This document shows positions 7,323 to 10,000 of a stretch of DNA of 10,000 nt, in pieces. How positions within the stretch are numbered: the stretch's first letter is position 1; the number at the start of each line of letters is the position of its first letter. The position numbers were made by a program, and so were the translations under genes. The notes under the pieces are model-generated. The model made no database searches. It had not been told where the DNA came from and saw only the letters and a list, made by a program, of their open reading frames with translations. This DNA comes from Chondrilla cf. caribensis (Eukaryota; Porifera; Demospongiae; Chondrillida; Chondrillidae). The stretch lies in NCBI GenBank assembly GCA_964020155.1, contig OZ026565.1, forward strand, positions 1,975,001 to 1,985,000, given 5' to 3'.

Positions 7323-7772
7323 GCATAGTGAGGCTACTACCAAATACTAGAAGGACACCACAAACTAGTCGGTACTGTTTAGCATAGTGTTATACAATAT
7401 GTTTATACGTAGCTTGTAGTATTTTGATACTTGGTTTATTTTGAATTGTTGCATGCGTATTGCGGCAAGGATGCGGTAAGTGAACCATCGAGAAGCAGTA
7501 CAATGATAGTCTGCAATGTATCAAGGATACAGGACTGTAATGACCCCATATTTACGTACGTATGCCCACTCCAATGGGGGATGTGTCTACAACATTTATA
7601 TATTATGTGCATAGGAAGGATATATTGTCAAAACATGATAAGGAATTGAGAAGAGTGGTATATACAACCCTTAGTGCTACTAGTAGTAGGTGTGGTCTGG
7701 TCAATGTGACCCAATTCTTGTACATGTACTCCTTAGAATTTGTCTGGTCGGCTATTTTACTTGTCAGCTAGC

Positions 7773-7778
7773 AATAAA
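7773..7778 (+). terminator. Candidate proximal polyadenylation signal, gene B
   Basis: AATAAA, 451 bases after the gene B stop codon. No obvious GT-rich element lies within the next 30 bases. Confidence 0.5.
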
Positions 7779-7868
7779 ATGGAGGATTGATAGAAACTGG
7801 GTCTGGTTGTCGAGACATGGCGCACTTACTCCATAGTTTCATACATATTTCCATGTACATTCCTGTTT

Positions 7869-7874
7869 AATAAA
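7869..7874 (+). terminator. Candidate distal polyadenylation signal, gene B
   Basis: AATAAA is followed 17 bases later by a 64-base GT-rich tract. This is the classic layout of hexamer plus GU-rich downstream element, so it is the better of the two candidates. The cleavage site would be expected at about 7885-7895. Confidence 0.6.
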
Positions 7875-7888
7875 TGTCCCTAACCAGT

Positions 7889-7890
<2 letters not shown>

Positions 7891-7939
<49 letters not shown>

Positions 7940-7954
7940 TGTGTGTGTGTGTGT
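7891..7954. repeat. (GT)n microsatellite
   Basis: 64 bases of GT dinucleotides with a single AC interruption. It sits directly downstream of the distal AATAAA of gene B and may double as its GU-rich downstream element. Confidence 0.95.
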
Positions 7955-8408
7955 CAACAGCAGTGTGTCGACTGTAAGTATATTGAGAAGTACAAATTTG
8001 GTGTACCCTTCAATTAAAAATGGTACTTAGTAAACAATCTCTTTATAATACGTATATACTTGAAAGTCTAGCAATTGCACAGGTTAGCTTGATTGTGCAT
8101 ACCATGTGCAGGGAGGGTGTTTGTCTCGAACTGCATGTTTCTCCTGTATTTTTACGTGTTCTCCTTGCACAGGTGTTTTGCCACACTGCGATACACGCAA
8201 ACACAAACATGCTTTGTATATGACTAGTAGTGCATGTATGGCTGAATGTGTCATAACACATGGGTGTACAGGGGAAATAGCAGTTTTGTTGATACAGTAT
8301 AATAAGGGCCCTATAACCCTAGTCATTGAAACATTGTGGGTAATTTCTTTTTCAGTTATTACACTTTGAAGCGTGTATGAGAACGTTTTCAGTTGATAAT
8401 ATTTGATC

Positions 8409-8433
8409 GTAGTTTCATCTTCAATGAAACTAC
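8409..8433. repeat. Perfect 10-bp inverted repeat (hairpin)
   Basis: GTAGTTTCAT and ATGAAACTAC are exact reverse complements around the 5-base loop CTTCA. No T-run or other terminator-like context follows. Confidence 0.65.
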
Positions 8434-8780
8434 ATAGTGTTTTCCTCCTGTGTGCTACTACACTGAGTGTGTTTGGATCAGTCACAGTGTTACGTTATAC
8501 AGACAAATTTAACAATACACACTGAGCGTGTCATTTGTGCGTTTAATGTAGATTCCATATCTGTCTCAGATAAAGGTATGCTACTTTTCAACCTTTGTAT
8601 GTGTTTTCGATGTTGGTGGCTTTAGGCTGTATGCATTGCCATTTGTTTCAAATTGAATCTTAATGCAATTAACTGAATTGAATCACCTCACATGTAGTTA
8701 CTCTTTGTTATAATCTACCATAATTGTTTTATCCTCCATTACTTCATATCTGTACGCACATTCATTTTGTGTACATACTG

Positions 8781-8875
8781 ATGAGGCTGGTCTGCAACTC
8801 GATAATCTGTCACTGTTTTTCCTCTGGCAGATTATAGTGAGAAGTCACCTTTGGCCACTTGTTGTCCAGCCTCAT
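8781..8875. mobile_element. Nested inverted repeat, possible foldback element
   Basis: The outer pair is ATGAGGCTGG (8781-8790) and CCAGCCTCAT (8866-8875). The inner pair is ATAATCTG (8802-8809) and CAGATTAT (8828-8835). The order and nesting are those of a single decayed palindrome of about 95 bp. No coding capacity and no clear target duplication; the mobile origin is inferred from structure alone. Confidence 0.4.
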
Positions 8876-9025
8876 TCTTGTAGGTGCTCTATAACAACAA
8901 TTATGCAATTATCATTACCGAAGCCCTAGAATAACACACACCCCTATATTATTATCGAATTACAATAATTGAACATGAAGGTATTCTGACATGAAAACAA
9001 TCACCTACAGCCATATATAGACGCG

Positions 9026-9027
<2 letters not shown>

Positions 9028-9057
<30 letters not shown>
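9028..9057. repeat. (CA)n microsatellite
   Basis: Pure CA run directly abutting the 42-bp minisatellite; the two probably share an origin. Confidence 0.93.
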
Positions 9058-9060
<3 letters not shown>

Positions 9061-9061
<1 letters not shown>

Positions 9062-9590
9062 TGTATGCATGCAATACACATTCTCACACACAACACGTAC
9101 ACATACGAATGCATAACACACATGCTCACACACACACACACTCAAACATGTATGCATGCAATACATGTTCACGCACAACACGTACACATACAAAATTAAT
9201 GCATAACGTACATGCTCATGCACAACACGTACACATACGAGTGCATAACATACATGCTCATGCACAACACGTACACGTACAAATGCATAACACACATGCT
9301 CACGCACAACACGTACACGTACAAATGCATAACATACATGCTCACGCACAACACGTACACGTACAAATGCATAACATACATGCTCACGCACAACACGTAC
9401 ACATACAAATGCATAACATACATGCTCACGCACAACACGTACACATACAAATGCATAACAAACATGCTCACGCATAACAGGTACACATACAAATGCATAA
9501 CACACATGCTCACGTACAACACGTACACATACAAATGCATAACAAACATGCTCACGCATAACAGGTACACATACAAATGCATAACACACA
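9061..9590. repeat. 42-bp minisatellite, about 12 units
   Basis: The unit runs ATGCATAACA, TACATGCTCA, CGCACAACAC, GTACACATACAA, with point variants; the first units are the most degenerate. Near 9450-9590 two variants (CATAACAGG versus CAACACG) alternate, giving an 84-bp higher-order unit. Because 42 is a multiple of 3, long open frames appear on both strands with repeating peptides such as CYAFVCVRVV. These are not credible genes: no splice sites, low complexity, and frames open on both strands together. Confidence 0.92.
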
Positions 9591-9766
9591 GCACATGCAT
9601 AATGTCATAAAATTGTTATTTACAACTTACATCATACAGTAAACATGTAATATATACACATACAGCTCATGCACACACAGCATTGAATTTCATACAATGA
9701 ACATGAATATACACATGCATATGCAAACAAACACACATGTGCACCCACGCACACATACATCATACA

Positions 9767-9941
9767 CAGTGGGACCTCTCTATTAGGGACAATTTGGGAC
9801 CTTGATTTTAGTCCTTATTACAGAGGTTTCCTAAATTCAGAGGTCACTCAATACACTACAGTACTACATTGGGACACAGAATGGTGTCCTTATTATAGAG
9901 GTTTCTGCTATTCAGAGGTTTGTAATAGAGGGGTTCCACTG
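9767..9941. mobile_element. 175-bp MITE with 19-bp terminal inverted repeats
   Basis: The left end CAGTGGGACCTCTCTATTA and the right end (read in reverse complement) CAGTGGAACCCCTCTATTA match at 17 of 19 positions. The right flank is TA and the left flank CA, consistent with a TA target duplication with one change. Inside are two direct repeats offset by 75 bp, each with TTGGGAC, GTCCTTATTA, AGAGGTTTC and TTCAGAGGT. It has no ORF. CAGT...ACCTC ends and a TA target suggest a pogo/Tigger-like Tc1-mariner relative; that family call is an inference. Confidence 0.75.
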
Positions 9942-10000
9942 TACACACAATAAGCTCATGACTCGTACTTTTATATCATAATTATACATAACATGGATTC

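Larger units (their letters stand above)
7323..7890 (+). other. Gene B 3' UTR
   Basis: About 570 bases between the gene B stop and the second polyadenylation signal region. No coding signal is convincing; the short open frames here lack homology to anything in the window and lack good contexts. Confidence 0.6.
7955..9020. other. Intergenic stretch without a supported gene
   Basis: I see no exon series, no splice-bounded open frame and no recognisable protein on either strand. The longest open frame, on the minus strand at 8084-8485, has no recognisable domain. The stretch holds one perfect hairpin (8409-8433) and one nested inverted repeat (8781-8875), listed separately. Confidence 0.5.

Noticed and set aside
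8084..8485. Minus-strand open frame of 133 codons.
   Set aside because: No recognisable domain, signal peptide or membrane segment, and overlapping plus-strand frames of similar quality. Length alone is not convincing in AT-moderate DNA.
9005..9610. Long open frames on both strands over the 42-bp repeat.
   Set aside because: Unit length is a multiple of three, peptides are pure repeat, and there are no splice signals or independent coding features.

Overview
This looks like nuclear DNA from an invertebrate animal, most likely a demosponge. That placement is an inference. It rests on compact multi-exon genes with GT/GC-AG introns of about 0.2-1.2 kb, phase-1 fibronectin type III (FN3) exons, a receptor ectodomain style I associate with sponge gene families, heavy microsatellite and minisatellite content, and short MITE-like palindromes. 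No bacterial operons, phage genes, tRNA, rRNA or CRISPR were seen.

Two tandem genes on the + strand account for all the protein coding I can support. Gene A (209-1825) is cut off at its 5' end by the window edge. Gene B (2330-7322) appears complete: six exons (58, 270, 324, 62, 428 and 229 nt) join to exactly 457 codons, giving 456 residues. Its order is signal peptide, two FN3 domains, a six-cysteine membrane-proximal domain, one transmembrane helix and a short cytoplasmic tail. The last three exons of A and B match one-to-one. The first two have identical lengths (62 and 428 nt) and the three introns share phases. The cytoplasmic tails are unrelated: B carries three Tyr-x-x-Pro sites, while A has one such site plus a C-terminal Ser-His-Val PDZ-ligand-like end. 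This is what a tandemly duplicated family of single-pass receptors would look like if ectodomain and signalling tail were diverging separately. Ligand and pathway are unknown.

Layout: 1-208, intron of A with a 17-bp minisatellite. 209-1825, end of A, with a CA-rich intron and a GC-AG intron holding a foldback element. 1826-2329, AT-rich 3' region of A and the compact B promoter. 2330-7322, gene B, whose introns hold a 17/18-bp and an 18-bp minisatellite, TG and CA tracts, a perfect hairpin and a duplicated CxxCG-like relic. 7323-7890, B 3' UTR with two AATAAA signals, the second followed by a pure GT tract. 7955-9020, no gene seen, two inverted-repeat structures. 9028-9600, CA tract and a 42-bp minisatellite. 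9767-9941, a 175-bp MITE with 19-bp terminal inverted repeats.

All exon joins come from reading splice signals and comparing the paralogues by eye. No alignment, splice scoring or database search was run.
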